Assembly: GCA_910579615.1 (NCBI GenBank)
Contig: CAJTUA010000022.1
Span: forward strand, 4,899-68,898
DNA length: 64,000 bases
Source of the DNA: an uncultured Lachnospiraceae bacterium
GTDB lineage: Bacteria > Bacillota > Clostridia > Lachnospirales > Lachnospiraceae
Reading direction: 5' to 3'
The notes beneath the pieces were generated by a model, which saw only the letters and a list, made by a program, of their open reading frames with translations, did no database searches and was not told the origin of the DNA. This document shows positions 16,497 to 25,188 of the stretch, piece by piece (the first letter of the stretch is position 1; each line of letters opens with the position of its first letter). A program made the position numbers and the translations under genes.

Positions 16497-17657
16497 TCAA
16501 TCCCCCTGTGCCGGTTTCACATGCCGCACCATCGGCGTATCCGCCGTAATCGGAAGAACCTGCGCGCCTTTTTCAACCAACGTCGGCAGCACAATCTTCA
16601 TCGATTCCAACGTCTTCCCCTTTGCGTTTGTGTCATGGCACAGGACAACCGAGGTTGTCTTATTCGCCACACCATCCAGCAAATTCTGTGCCAGCTGCTC
16701 CACCGTATAACTGACTCCCGTTGCATCACCGTTTTCCACATTCCAGTCAAAATAGCGCATATCACGTTCCTGGAGGAAGCTGATAAACGGCTGGATGGTC
16801 AAATTTTTGCACTTGCTGTTGCTGCTTCCGCCCGGAAAACGGTAAAGGTCAGGAACAAACCCTATATTATCATACAATAAATCGCTTATCTTTGTAAAGT
16901 CTTTCTCGAAATCTTCTACCGATTTATATATTTTTTCGTAGTCATGCGAGTAGGAATGCATACCAATGGCATGTCCTTCCTCAACAATGCGCTTGTACAG
17001 GCGGCTGTATTCCTCCCCCTCATGTCCGATGACGAAAAAGGTCGCCTTCACGTCATACTGTGCAAGAAGGTTCAAAAGCTCGTCCGTATACTTGCTTGGT
17101 CCATCGTCAAAGGTTAGGTATATCTTTTTGTCCGACCATGGAAGCGGTTCGCCGGTTTTTGGGTCTACCGCAACCGTCGGTTCCGGGGCCATGGTCGCCT
17201 CCGCCACTACGGTCGGTTCCGGGCTTGGCTCGGCCGTAGGCTCTGTGGTTAGATGCTCCCCTCCCACATCATCGCCTGCCGCTATTGTGAAATCCTCACT
17301 GTTCCCATCTTTGCCACCTGAAAAAGAGCCCGTCGGCTCTGCGCCCTGGTTTGCCTGCGGTGTCGGGCTCCCCGCCTCCGCGGTTGGCGTAGCGTAAGGT
17401 GTCGGGGTAGGAATTTTGTTCCCGCCATAATTTCCATCCCCGTTTTCCGTGCCGTTTGTTCTCTGTTCATACGTTTCTAGCTTCTTTTCAAGCTCTGCAA
17501 TGTCCTTTTGCAGCCTTGCTTGTTTTGAAAACAGGATAATGCATAAAATCGTCGGTACTAACGCCAACAAAAGAACAAGCATCATAAACTGTTCCCTCGC
17601 GCGCTTTACCTTTTCATTCCGTGCTCTCTTGCTTCCTTCTCTCCCGTACTCGTTCAT
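16497..17657 (-). CDS. Membrane-anchored polysaccharide (peptidoglycan) deacetylase
   Basis: 386 residues from ATG 17655-17657. A cytoplasmic basic N-terminus, one transmembrane helix (about 24-44), then a coiled coil (SKQARLQKDIAELEKKLETYE) and a Pro/Thr/Glu-rich linker place the catalytic domain outside. The NodB domain (about 180-386) has TFDDGPSKYTDELL (catalytic and metal Asp), HSYSHDYEK (two metal His), YRFPGGSSN and the C-terminal VVLCHDT. Such enzymes deacetylate N-acetylglucosamine or muramic acid in the wall, giving lysozyme tolerance. The longer open frame (to 17810) lacks a binding site. Confidence 0.9.
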   Translation of the reverse strand: MNEYGREGSKRARNEKVKRAREQFMMLVLLLALVPTILCIILFSKQARLQKDIAELEKKLETYEQRTNGTENGDGNYGGNKIPTPTPYATPTAEAGSPTPQANQGAEPTGSFSGGKDGNSEDFTIAAGDDVGGEHLTTEPTAEPSPEPTVVAEATMAPEPTVAVDPKTGEPLPWSDKKIYLTFDDGPSKYTDELLNLLAQYDVKATFFVIGHEGEEYSRLYKRIVEEGHAIGMHSYSHDYEKIYKSVEDFEKDFTKISDLLYDNIGFVPDLYRFPGGSSNSKCKNLTIQPFISFLQERDMRYFDWNVENGDATGVSYTVEQLAQNLLDGVANKTTSVVLCHDTNAKGKTLESMKIVLPTLVEKGAQVLPITADTPMVRHVKPAQGD

Positions 17658-17995
17658 TTTCCATCGTCCTTTCCACGTTCTACTTATAATTTTCCCGCAA
17701 CATAAAAATCTCATGCAGGAAACCTTCTTTTCAGCAAAGCCCTTCCGAAGAAAACGATATTTCGCCCTGTTCCTACGAAAAAACAGGAGGTTCGCCGAAA
17801 ATCCCCACAAAAGGATTTTACCACAAACCTCCTGAAAATGACATAGCTAAATTTAAAATTAAAATATTTGTAAGAAATGGTTTCCTTATCTTCCTATAAA
17901 TATTAAAAAATTGTAAAATTGAATTTTTCTGCCGCCCGGATACCTCATGCAAATGCTATAGCATTTTTTACCAGCTATCTTTACTATCACAATCT

Positions 17996-20746
17996 TTATA
18001 CATTCTCATTTTTCAGCGTATCCACAAGGCTGTTCTTCCCAAGCTTTATCACCGAATAAAACATTGTCGAAAATACCACCGCAAAAACGCTCAGAACCGC
18101 AATCAGGAGGCTCGGTGCCGGGATGTAAAAGCTTTGCACAAAGCCTTCGTTGATGACCCGGTAGATGGCAAACGTAACAAGGATGGCAACCGGCAGCCCG
18201 TAACAAAGGCTCTTGATGCCGTAGAGCAGGCATTCGTAATTCAGCATTTTATACAGCCCCTTTTTCGTCATCCCGATGGATTCAAGCATCGCGAACTCCC
18301 TGCGGCGCAGCGAAATATTCGTCGAGACCGTATTGAAAACATTGGCGGCGGCAATCAGGGAAATCAACACGATAAAGCCGTAGGAAAATACATTGATAAT
18401 CACAACCATGTTGCGCTCAAAGGAATAACGCTCCGCAATATTGTAAAACGAGACGTTTGAAATCCCCTGTGAGGTTAGCGCATTGCAGATACGTTCATAA
18501 AGCTCGCCAAGATTCCCGCTCCCGTTGACATAAACCCGCTCCGACGTATGCAGCCCCTGCTCGGCAATCCCGGTCAGTGTACGGAATGCGGAAAGCGGAT
18601 AGACAAACGTAAGGTACTGCTTATTCACCCCGGTTGGAAGCTCGGTATCCACAACAGTGTAAGGAAGCTCTAAGGTCTCGCTTTCCGTAAGCGTATCCTT
18701 GTCTTCCCCGGCCTCCCCGTCCTCATCATAATGGATTTGGAACGAATTTGCAGTCAGGGTTCCGCGCTTTTCCTTTAACATGTCAATCTGCGTATAGCGG
18801 TGGCCGGGAAGCTCCTCGCGGATGCCGTCAAAAGCAAGTGCCTCCCTGCGCTCCGAAAACCAGCCGATTCCCGTCAGGTTATGTTCCCTTTGGTACGCCT
18901 TGTACTCATCATCCTGCATGAAATAAAAATATACCACAAGAACCGCCCGGTCGCGCCCGGTCGTTTCTTTTGCCAGCCTTGTCTCATACTCGTAAAACCC
19001 AATTTGCTCATCCTCTGCCCAGTTCAGGTATGCCTCCGGGAGCGCCTCCCGCTCCACAAGCATTGGGTTGTAAAGGGATGTTGCCGTAAACGCTTTGGTG
19101 ACCCCCTCCACCGGGGCAATGACACGGCACACTTCCTGCGCGGTGTAGCCGCGATCCGGGTACACATAGTAGGAATAATCATAATTTTCCGCCGCCGTAA
19201 CCGAAGTTACACTGCCCTTTAAATAGTCCACAAAACTGCTCGCGGACACGAAAAGCACAATGCTTACAAAGAGCGAAATCACGGTTGCGCGGTATTTCTT
19301 TTTGTTGCGGCGGAAATTTTTATCCGCCAGTGTTTTCTCCATGCCAAAGAGTTTGTGCAGAAAACCCTTCGTGCGCACTGCCTTGCGGCTTACGCGAATC
19401 TCGCTGTTCTGGCGGATTGCTTCGATTGCGGAAATGCGCATTGCCTTGCGCGCCGGGAGGATGGCGGAAATCAACACCGTGAAAAATGCCAGTACCGCCG
19501 CCAACACAAGTGCCCAGGCTTCCAAATGCATGGAAAATGGGATGGATGCAGAACCGACCAGCCCCACAAAGCGGTAGCGCAGTGCATAAAAAGTGATGCT
19601 CATCCCAAGGATGCCCGCCCCAATTCCGAGCGGAATACCAAATATGCTTACCGCACACGCTTCAAAAAGGACGCTTTGGCGCAGCTGGCGTTTTGTCGCG
19701 CCAATGGAAGCCAAAAGCCCGAACTGCCGGATTCTCTCGTTGACCGAGATGGAAAATGCATTGTATATCAGCGCGACGGAGCCAAACACAATGATAATGC
19801 ACAGGATGGTGCCAAGCCCGAAATACACATTGGAAAATGAGTCCGTCTTAGAAATGCCATTGGTGTATAAAAGATGGCTGTGGTAGTCGTAATTAAGCAC
19901 ATTTTTACTGTAACGTTCCAGGAAGCCAAAAAGATTTTTCTGGTCTTTTACCGTAAAAAACACACTGTTGATTCCCCTGCCCTGCGACAAACGCTCTGCC
20001 TGCGCAAAATCTGCACCGCAAAATACCGCATACCCCGGCGTGGCGTAATTGCTCAGGACGTAACGGCACACCCCGACAACAGTAAAGGTCCTTACCTGCC
20101 CGTCGGTGATAAGCTGCTCGCTGTAAAGACTTTTTAAGGATTTTTCTGTGTCCTCCTCCTGCGCATCCTCCGATTTGCTTTTATAGACCAGTCCGTCATG
20201 CCCCGTCAGAACTTCATTCTCGTACTCGCGGTAACCAATGCTCCCGGTCACGGTATCCCCGATTTTTAACTTCTGTCTCCCATAATTTACAAATCCTTCC
20301 GAAAGCAGGATTTCATTTTCATTTTCCGGAATCCTGCCCTCTAACAGCGTAAAATTCCCAAGTGCCTGCGCCGCTGCCACATCCCCCGATAGCATACAGA
20401 ATTGCAGGTACGGCCTGGAAGTATCCTGCCATTCAAATGTCTCGCCATCGTTCTTATACGAATCCTCCAGCGCCATATAACCAATCTCATAAATCCCAAT
20501 TGCGCGGTCAATCTCCTTCGCATCTATGATTTCCTGATAAACTTCTGCTCCAACCCCGTAAAAAGACCCTTCCCATTCGCCCTCCTCCGCAATCGTTGCC
20601 TTAAGCATATAATTTTTTAAACTTGAAATGCTTGTCGTCACCGCGGTAAACATTGCTGTCGAGAGAATAATGCCAATAATCGTCACAATTGTGCGCACCT
20701 TGTTTTTTCTTAAACTTGCGAGTGTCACTTTATTTAAAATTTTCAT
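17996..20746 (-). CDS. FtsX-family ABC transporter permease (MacB-like, two FtsX domains)
   Basis: 916 residues. An N-terminal helix (KVRTIVTIIGIILSTAMFTAVT) is followed by a large extracytoplasmic region, then an FtsX block of three helices (about 305-430). A second soluble region (about 515-760) is followed by a second FtsX block (about 770-905). This is the ten-helix layout of large permeases that export or sense antimicrobial peptides and lipids. It overlaps the ATPase gene by four bases, so the two are translated together. The two-component genes upstream probably control both. The substrate is unknown. Confidence 0.88.
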   Translation of the reverse strand: MKILNKVTLASLRKNKVRTIVTIIGIILSTAMFTAVTTSISSLKNYMLKATIAEEGEWEGSFYGVGAEVYQEIIDAKEIDRAIGIYEIGYMALEDSYKNDGETFEWQDTSRPYLQFCMLSGDVAAAQALGNFTLLEGRIPENENEILLSEGFVNYGRQKLKIGDTVTGSIGYREYENEVLTGHDGLVYKSKSEDAQEEDTEKSLKSLYSEQLITDGQVRTFTVVGVCRYVLSNYATPGYAVFCGADFAQAERLSQGRGINSVFFTVKDQKNLFGFLERYSKNVLNYDYHSHLLYTNGISKTDSFSNVYFGLGTILCIIIVFGSVALIYNAFSISVNERIRQFGLLASIGATKRQLRQSVLFEACAVSIFGIPLGIGAGILGMSITFYALRYRFVGLVGSASIPFSMHLEAWALVLAAVLAFFTVLISAILPARKAMRISAIEAIRQNSEIRVSRKAVRTKGFLHKLFGMEKTLADKNFRRNKKKYRATVISLFVSIVLFVSASSFVDYLKGSVTSVTAAENYDYSYYVYPDRGYTAQEVCRVIAPVEGVTKAFTATSLYNPMLVEREALPEAYLNWAEDEQIGFYEYETRLAKETTGRDRAVLVVYFYFMQDDEYKAYQREHNLTGIGWFSERREALAFDGIREELPGHRYTQIDMLKEKRGTLTANSFQIHYDEDGEAGEDKDTLTESETLELPYTVVDTELPTGVNKQYLTFVYPLSAFRTLTGIAEQGLHTSERVYVNGSGNLGELYERICNALTSQGISNVSFYNIAERYSFERNMVVIINVFSYGFIVLISLIAAANVFNTVSTNISLRRREFAMLESIGMTKKGLYKMLNYECLLYGIKSLCYGLPVAILVTFAIYRVINEGFVQSFYIPAPSLLIAVLSVFAVVFSTMFYSVIKLGKNSLVDTLKNENV

Positions 20747-21426
20747 TTCCGAATCACCTCATCTCTCGTAATGCGCCCATCCTCAATGGCGATGATGCGG
20801 TCTGCCTGCAGCGCGATGGACTCGTCGTGCGTGATGACAATCAAAGTCTGATTGTATTTTTTGTTCGACAATTTCAGCAGTTCAATAATTTCATGGCTGT
20901 TTTTGGAGTCCAGGTTCCCGGTCGGCTCATCTGCAAGCATCACCGCCGGGGCGTTCATCAATGCCCTGCCAATCGAAACCCTCTGCTGCTGCCCGCCGGA
21001 AAGCTCATTTGGCAAATGTTCCTCCCTGCCCTTTAATTTCAGCACTTCAAGCAGCTCCTCCAAACGCTCTTTGTTGACTTTGCGCCCGTCAAGCAGCACA
21101 GGAAGCGTCATATTTTCCGTCACGTTCAAAACCGGAATCAGGTTGTAGAACTGGTAGATTAACCCCACCTCCCTGCGCCGGAAAATCGCCAACTGCTCAT
21201 CCTTTTGTTCGTACACGTTCGTATCGCTCAAAAACACATTTCCCGATGTCGGACGGTCCACGCCGCCCAAAATATGCAGAAGTGTTGACTTTCCTGAACC
21301 GGACGGCCCAATGATGGCAACAAACTGCCCCCACGCAACCGAAAAGCTGATGTCGTCAAGCGCCACAACCTTGTTCTCCCTCTCACCATATACCTTTGTC
21401 AAATGTTCCACGCGTAAAATTTCCAT
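20743..21426 (-). CDS. ABC transporter ATP-binding protein (MacB/LolD type)
   Basis: 227 residues. Walker A GPSGSGKSTLLHILGG, Q-loop in YQFYNLIPVLNVTENM, signature LSGGQQQRVSIGRAL, Walker B VMLADEPTGNLD and the switch His in VITHDES are all intact. It powers the FtsX-type permease encoded next, with a four-base overlap. GGGAGGG precedes the ATG. The promoter region (21427-21530) carries a perfect dyad likely bound by the response regulator encoded upstream. Confidence 0.94.
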   Translation of the reverse strand: MEILRVEHLTKVYGERENKVVALDDISFSVAWGQFVAIIGPSGSGKSTLLHILGGVDRPTSGNVFLSDTNVYEQKDEQLAIFRRREVGLIYQFYNLIPVLNVTENMTLPVLLDGRKVNKERLEELLEVLKLKGREEHLPNELSGGQQQRVSIGRALMNAPAVMLADEPTGNLDSKNSHEIIELLKLSNKKYNQTLIVITHDESIALQADRIIAIEDGRITRDEVIRK

Positions 21427-21490
21427 GAGAACCCTCCCTTAATTCATTTTCCCCTATTGTAACCCACCAAACTTACAGCACAGTGAAAAT

Positions 21491-21512
21491 AAAGTGACAA
21501 TTTCGTCACTTT
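21491..21512 (-). promoter_or_regulatory. Perfect dyad before the ABC operon, probable response-regulator site
   Basis: AAAGTGAC (21491-21498) and GTCACTTT (21505-21512) form a perfect 8 bp inverted repeat with a six-base spacer. It lies 65-86 bases upstream of the ATPase ATG and just after the histidine kinase stop. A weak -10 (TACAAT, minus strand, near 21456-21461) without a good -35 lies downstream, as expected for an activated promoter. The dyad is seen directly; the binding protein is inferred. Confidence 0.65.
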
Positions 21513-21530
21513 GATTCAGGAACCAATTTT

Positions 21531-22493
21531 TCATATGATACCTTTATAAATCCGCAGCACAAACCGCGCCCCGCCTTCCCTTGTGTTCTCCGCATAGATT
21601 GTCCCGTTCTGCGCGGTCAGGATTGCCCTTGTCAGCGCCAGCCCGATGCCGACACTGTTCCCGCCCGAATTTTTCCCCTTATAAAAACGCTCAAACAAAT
21701 GCGGAAGGTCCGCCGCGTCAATCCCCTCGCCGTTATCCTCAATGACAAGCTCCGTATAAATCGCGTTCTCCTGTGCCAATATCCGGATGGTACCGCCCTC
21801 CCCGGTGTGTTCAATGCAATTTTTTATTACATTCCCAACCGCCTCCGTGCTCCACGCCAAATCCCCCAAAAAAGCAGCCCCGGACGAAACTTTGCTAGTA
21901 TCAAGCGTCTGTGCGCGCAAATCCATCAGAATGCCAAACGGGGCGGCAGCATCGTTTACCAATTGCGTGAGCAAAACCTCCTCCCGCGCAAATTCCACGG
22001 TTCCCGCGTCCAGTTTGGAAAGCTTTAAAAGCGCCTCAATCAGCCATTCCATCCTCCTTGTAAGCTGCTTCGCCTGTTTTTGGGACATTGTCTCAAGCGC
22101 AAGGTTGAGTGCCGTAAGCGGCGTGCGGATTTGGTGGGAAATGTCCGCAATCGAATCCGCCAGATATTTCTTCTCGTTTTTTAATTTCTCCGCCTGCGTC
22201 TGCAGGGTATCCGTGATTTTGGCAAGTTCATTTGCCACAATTGCAGTCTCACCCTCCTCGTAGTTTAAAAAACGCACACGGTAATCCCCGTGTAAAAGCC
22301 TGTCCATATCCACCGCAAGTTCCTTTAATTTCTTTTTCCTCTGCCCGATAAAAAAAGCGGTAAGCAGTGCGCAAAATGCCACACAGCCCACCGCAAGCAC
22401 CGCCGCCTGCAAAGAAAGCATAAGCCCCAAAAGCCCCCCGCAGAGCGCAGTGGCAAAATACAAAAACCAGACAATTCCTTCTTTTTTCCTCAT
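21531..22493 (-). CDS. Sensor histidine kinase
   Basis: 320 residues from ATG 22491-22493 (GGAGGG seven bases upstream). Two adjacent transmembrane helices (about 7-50) with almost no outside loop are followed by a HAMP-like linker. Then come IADISHQIRTPLTALNLALETM (H-box), NVIKNCIEHT (N-box), DNGEGID (G1) and GIGLALTRAIL (G2). The tiny sensor part is typical of kinases that sense through a partner ABC transporter, which is encoded just downstream. It follows the response regulator gene by 34 bases. Confidence 0.92.
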   Translation of the reverse strand: MRKKEGIVWFLYFATALCGGLLGLMLSLQAAVLAVGCVAFCALLTAFFIGQRKKKLKELAVDMDRLLHGDYRVRFLNYEEGETAIVANELAKITDTLQTQAEKLKNEKKYLADSIADISHQIRTPLTALNLALETMSQKQAKQLTRRMEWLIEALLKLSKLDAGTVEFAREEVLLTQLVNDAAAPFGILMDLRAQTLDTSKVSSGAAFLGDLAWSTEAVGNVIKNCIEHTGEGGTIRILAQENAIYTELVIEDNGEGIDAADLPHLFERFYKGKNSGGNSVGIGLALTRAILTAQNGTIYAENTREGGARFVLRIYKGII

Positions 22494-22527
22494 CTGCCCT
22501 CCGATTTTAAGTTCTTCATGTACACCG

Positions 22528-23193
22528 TTAAGCGCGGTAGCCAATGCCGCGCACGGTCTTGATGCGCTCCGGCTTTGCCGGGTCATCCTCAATTTTCTCC
22601 CGCAGCCGCTTGATGTATACGGTCAGTGTATTGTCATTGACAAAATCCCCCGCCACATCCCACAAATCCGCAAGCAGCCGCTCCCTTGAAACAACATTCC
22701 CCTTGTTCTGGCAGAAAATCAAAAGCAAGCGGTATTCCAGTGCCGAAAGTACAATCTCCTTGCCGTCCTTGCTCACAAACGCCTTGTCCGCATCCACGCG
22801 GATACCATAAAAATCAAAGACGGAGCGGCTCTTGCCCACACGGCGCAGCACCGCCTTAATCCGTGAAATCAGCTCCCTTGGGCGGAACGGCTTGCGGATA
22901 TAGTCCTCCGCCCCAAGGTCAAGCCCCGTCACAACACTGTACTCATCTCCGGATGCCGTCAAAAAAATGACCGGAACCTGATATTCCTCGCGGATTTTGC
23001 CACACAGCGAAAAGCCGTTGCCATTCTGCAAGGAAACATCAAGGAGCACCAAATCAATCCCGCCCCCGTCAAGACATTCCTCCGCCTCTTTTTGTCCGGG
23101 TGCGCACACCGTAGCAAACCCTTCCTGCCGCAGGAACGTACCAAGGCTTTCGGTAATCATCACATCATCTTCCACCAGAAGAATCCGTTCCAT
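22528..23193 (-). CDS. OmpR/PhoB-family response regulator
   Basis: 221 residues from ATG 23191-23193 with AAGGGGGGAG upstream. The receiver domain has RILLVEDD, the phospho-acceptor in LVLLDVSLQ, the switch Thr in FLTAS and the Lys in RKPFRPREL. The winged-helix output domain ends with VYIKRLREKIEDDP and IKTVRGIGYRA. It pairs with the kinase encoded 34 bases downstream and probably drives the ABC transporter through the dyad at 21491. The thioredoxin reductase gene stops 14 bases upstream, so read-through from trxB is possible. Confidence 0.94.
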   Translation of the reverse strand: MERILLVEDDVMITESLGTFLRQEGFATVCAPGQKEAEECLDGGGIDLVLLDVSLQNGNGFSLCGKIREEYQVPVIFLTASGDEYSVVTGLDLGAEDYIRKPFRPRELISRIKAVLRRVGKSRSVFDFYGIRVDADKAFVSKDGKEIVLSALEYRLLLIFCQNKGNVVSRERLLADLWDVAGDFVNDNTLTVYIKRLREKIEDDPAKPERIKTVRGIGYRA

Positions 23194-23206
23194 AAACTCC
23201 CCCCTT

Positions 23207-24106
23207 TTATCCCTGCCGCAAATACTCCGCCGCCGACACTGCCGCATTCGCCCCGTCCGCCGCTGCCGTTACGACCTGGCGCAGCGCTTTGTTCCTCACA
23301 TCGCCCGCTACAAAAAATCCTGCAAGCGAAGTTTTTCCGGTCTCGTCCGCCATTGCATAGCCCGCCGCATCCAGGGAGATTACCCCGTTTAACAGCTCTG
23401 TCTGCGGCATCATGCCAACCGCGATAAAAAGCCCCTGACAGGCGATGTCACGCCCATCGGCAAGCACCACCCCCGACACTTTTTTCTCGCCTTTTACCGC
23501 AGAAATCACCGCCGGGGCAAGGATTTCGACATTCTTTTTTGCCTTAAGTTTTTCCAGTGTCACCGCCGCGCCGCGGAATTCTGCCCTCCGGTGAATCAGG
23601 TACACTTTCTCGCACATTTCCGACAAATAAAGTGCATCATCAAGCGCCGTATTTCCCCCGCCTGCCACTGCCACCGTTTTCCCGCGGTAAAAGGCTCCGT
23701 CGCAGACTGCGCAGTAGGAAACCCCGCGCCCGGCAAACGCGTCCTCCCCGTCAATTCCAAGATGCCGGTGCGTGGCTCCTGCTGCGTAAATCACCGTCTT
23801 TGCCGTAAGCTGCCTCCCGTCAGCAAGGCTGACCTCAAAGCCCTCCTGCATCTTCGCGATGGCGGCTGCTTCCCCTTCCAGAAAGGAAACGCCAAATTCC
23901 TCGGCATGTCTGCGGAACGCCTCCCCCATTTCATAGCCGCTCATCCCTGGCAGGCCAAGATAATTATCCACCCTCCCGCTCTCTGCAACCTGCCCGGTTC
24001 CCATATAAAGCTTTTCCAAAACAGTAACATCAAGGTTTGCCCTTTTTGCGTAAATCGCGGCGGACAGCCCTGCAGGGCCGCTGCCGATAATCAGTACATC
24101 CAACAT
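23207..24106 (-). CDS. trxB: Thioredoxin reductase
   Basis: 299 residues, started at ATG 24104-24106 with GAGAGGAAGG upstream. It transfers electrons from NADPH through FAD to thioredoxin. FAD-binding LIIGSGPAGLSAAIYAKRA, the redox pair CAVC in SYCAVCDGAFYRGK, NADP-binding VAVAGGGNTALDDALYLSEM, and the C-terminal FVAGDVRNKALRQVVTAAADG are intact. The length is a little short of the usual 305-315, with a compact end. The gene stands between cysE and a two-component system on one strand. Confidence 0.93.
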   Translation of the reverse strand: MLDVLIIGSGPAGLSAAIYAKRANLDVTVLEKLYMGTGQVAESGRVDNYLGLPGMSGYEMGEAFRRHAEEFGVSFLEGEAAAIAKMQEGFEVSLADGRQLTAKTVIYAAGATHRHLGIDGEDAFAGRGVSYCAVCDGAFYRGKTVAVAGGGNTALDDALYLSEMCEKVYLIHRRAEFRGAAVTLEKLKAKKNVEILAPAVISAVKGEKKVSGVVLADGRDIACQGLFIAVGMMPQTELLNGVISLDAAGYAMADETGKTSLAGFFVAGDVRNKALRQVVTAAADGANAAVSAAEYLRQG

Positions 24107-24145
24107 TTCCTTCCTCTCATTCCGCCGCAAAAAATTTCATTTCCG

Positions 24146-24206
24146 GCTGCAGGGCATTATCCCTTGCGCTTACCCGCTTAAATGCCCGAAACCAAATTTT
24201 TGCAGC
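24146..24206 (-). other. Nested hairpin between cysE and trxB
   Basis: Two perfect nested stems are present: GCTGCA (24146-24151) with TGCAGC (24201-24206), and inside them GGGCATT (24152-24158) with AATGCCC (24181-24187). The trxB message would carry this 40 bases before its start. A T run (TTTTTT) comes about 13 bases after the outer stem on the minus strand, so it may be the cysE terminator or a leader structure of trxB. Confidence 0.45.
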
Positions 24207-24219
24207 TAAAAATCACCCA

Positions 24220-25176
24220 TCAAATGACATAAAACCAACTCTCATCCTGCCCGATATCCATTTCTTTCACGCCACTTTTAATATAGTCCATCGAAAGCTC
24301 CTGATTCTTGATGCTCACGCGCGTACCCGCCGGAATCGAAGCCGTGATAAAGGCATTGCCGCCGATGACCGCCCCTTTTCCAATCACGGTCTCCCCTCCT
24401 AAAATGGACGCACCGGAATAGATTGTCACATTGTCCTCAATCGTCGGATGGCGCTTTTTACTCTTTAGCTTCTGCCCGCCCTTTGTTGAGAGTGCGCCGA
24501 GCGTCACACCCTGATAGACCTTGACATTATCCCCGATGACCGTTGTCTCGCCGATAACAATCCCGGTACCGTGGTCGATGAAAAAATATTCCCCGATGGT
24601 CGCGCCCGGGTGGATATCAATCCCGGTCAGACCGTGCGCATATTCCGTCATAATACGCGGAATCAGCGGGACAAAGAGCCGATAGAGCTCATGCGCAATC
24701 CGGTTGACCATGATAGCAAACAGGCCGGGATATGAAAAAATAATCTCGTCCGTGTTGTAAGCTGCCGGGTCGCCGTCGTAAGCCGCCTGTACATCCGTCT
24801 CAATCAGCGCCCGGATTTTCGGGATGCAGCGCAGGAAAGCAACACATTTTTGAGCCGCAAGCTGTTCAAGCTCATCGCGCCCCCTGCCCGCGTATTCCTC
24901 CACATGCTCAAACACAATCACCATCTGGCGGTTGAGATGGTATAGCACATCCTCCAAAAGCATGGTGAGATTATTTTTCTGTGTATAGAATTTGTACTTT
25001 TTATTTTTAAAATACCCCGGAAAAATAATCTGCTGCAATTTGTTCACAATCCCGATAATCGCCTCTTTATCCAATTGGTTGACGGTATCGCCGCGGTCAA
25101 TTTTCCGCTCACTTTGATAGTCGCCCAAAATCTCATCGACAAGGCTGCCGACCTCCCGCTCCACATCAATATCCAT
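24220..25176 (-). CDS. cysE: Serine O-acetyltransferase, EpsC-type
   Basis: 318 residues. It acetylates L-serine with acetyl-CoA, the first step to cysteine. The N-terminal half is helical (SATase_N-like), followed by a left-handed beta helix made of hexapeptide repeats: GIDIHPGATIGEYFFIDHGTGIVIGE (catalytic His in DHGTG), then VYQGVTLGALSTKGG and HPTIEDNVTIYSGASILGG. The long N-terminal extension fits the clostridial EpsC subgroup. It starts twelve bases after the aldose epimerase-like gene stop, so the two are co-transcribed. Confidence 0.93.
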   Translation of the reverse strand: MDIDVEREVGSLVDEILGDYQSERKIDRGDTVNQLDKEAIIGIVNKLQQIIFPGYFKNKKYKFYTQKNNLTMLLEDVLYHLNRQMVIVFEHVEEYAGRGRDELEQLAAQKCVAFLRCIPKIRALIETDVQAAYDGDPAAYNTDEIIFSYPGLFAIMVNRIAHELYRLFVPLIPRIMTEYAHGLTGIDIHPGATIGEYFFIDHGTGIVIGETTVIGDNVKVYQGVTLGALSTKGGQKLKSKKRHPTIEDNVTIYSGASILGGETVIGKGAVIGGNAFITASIPAGTRVSIKNQELSMDYIKSGVKEMDIGQDESWFYVI

Positions 25177-25188
25177 AAAACCTCCAAA

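Noticed and set aside
17951..17966. AAATGCTATAGCATTT palindrome after the FtsX permease gene as a terminator
   Set aside because: Six-base stem without a T run on the transcribed strand. Too weak to call.
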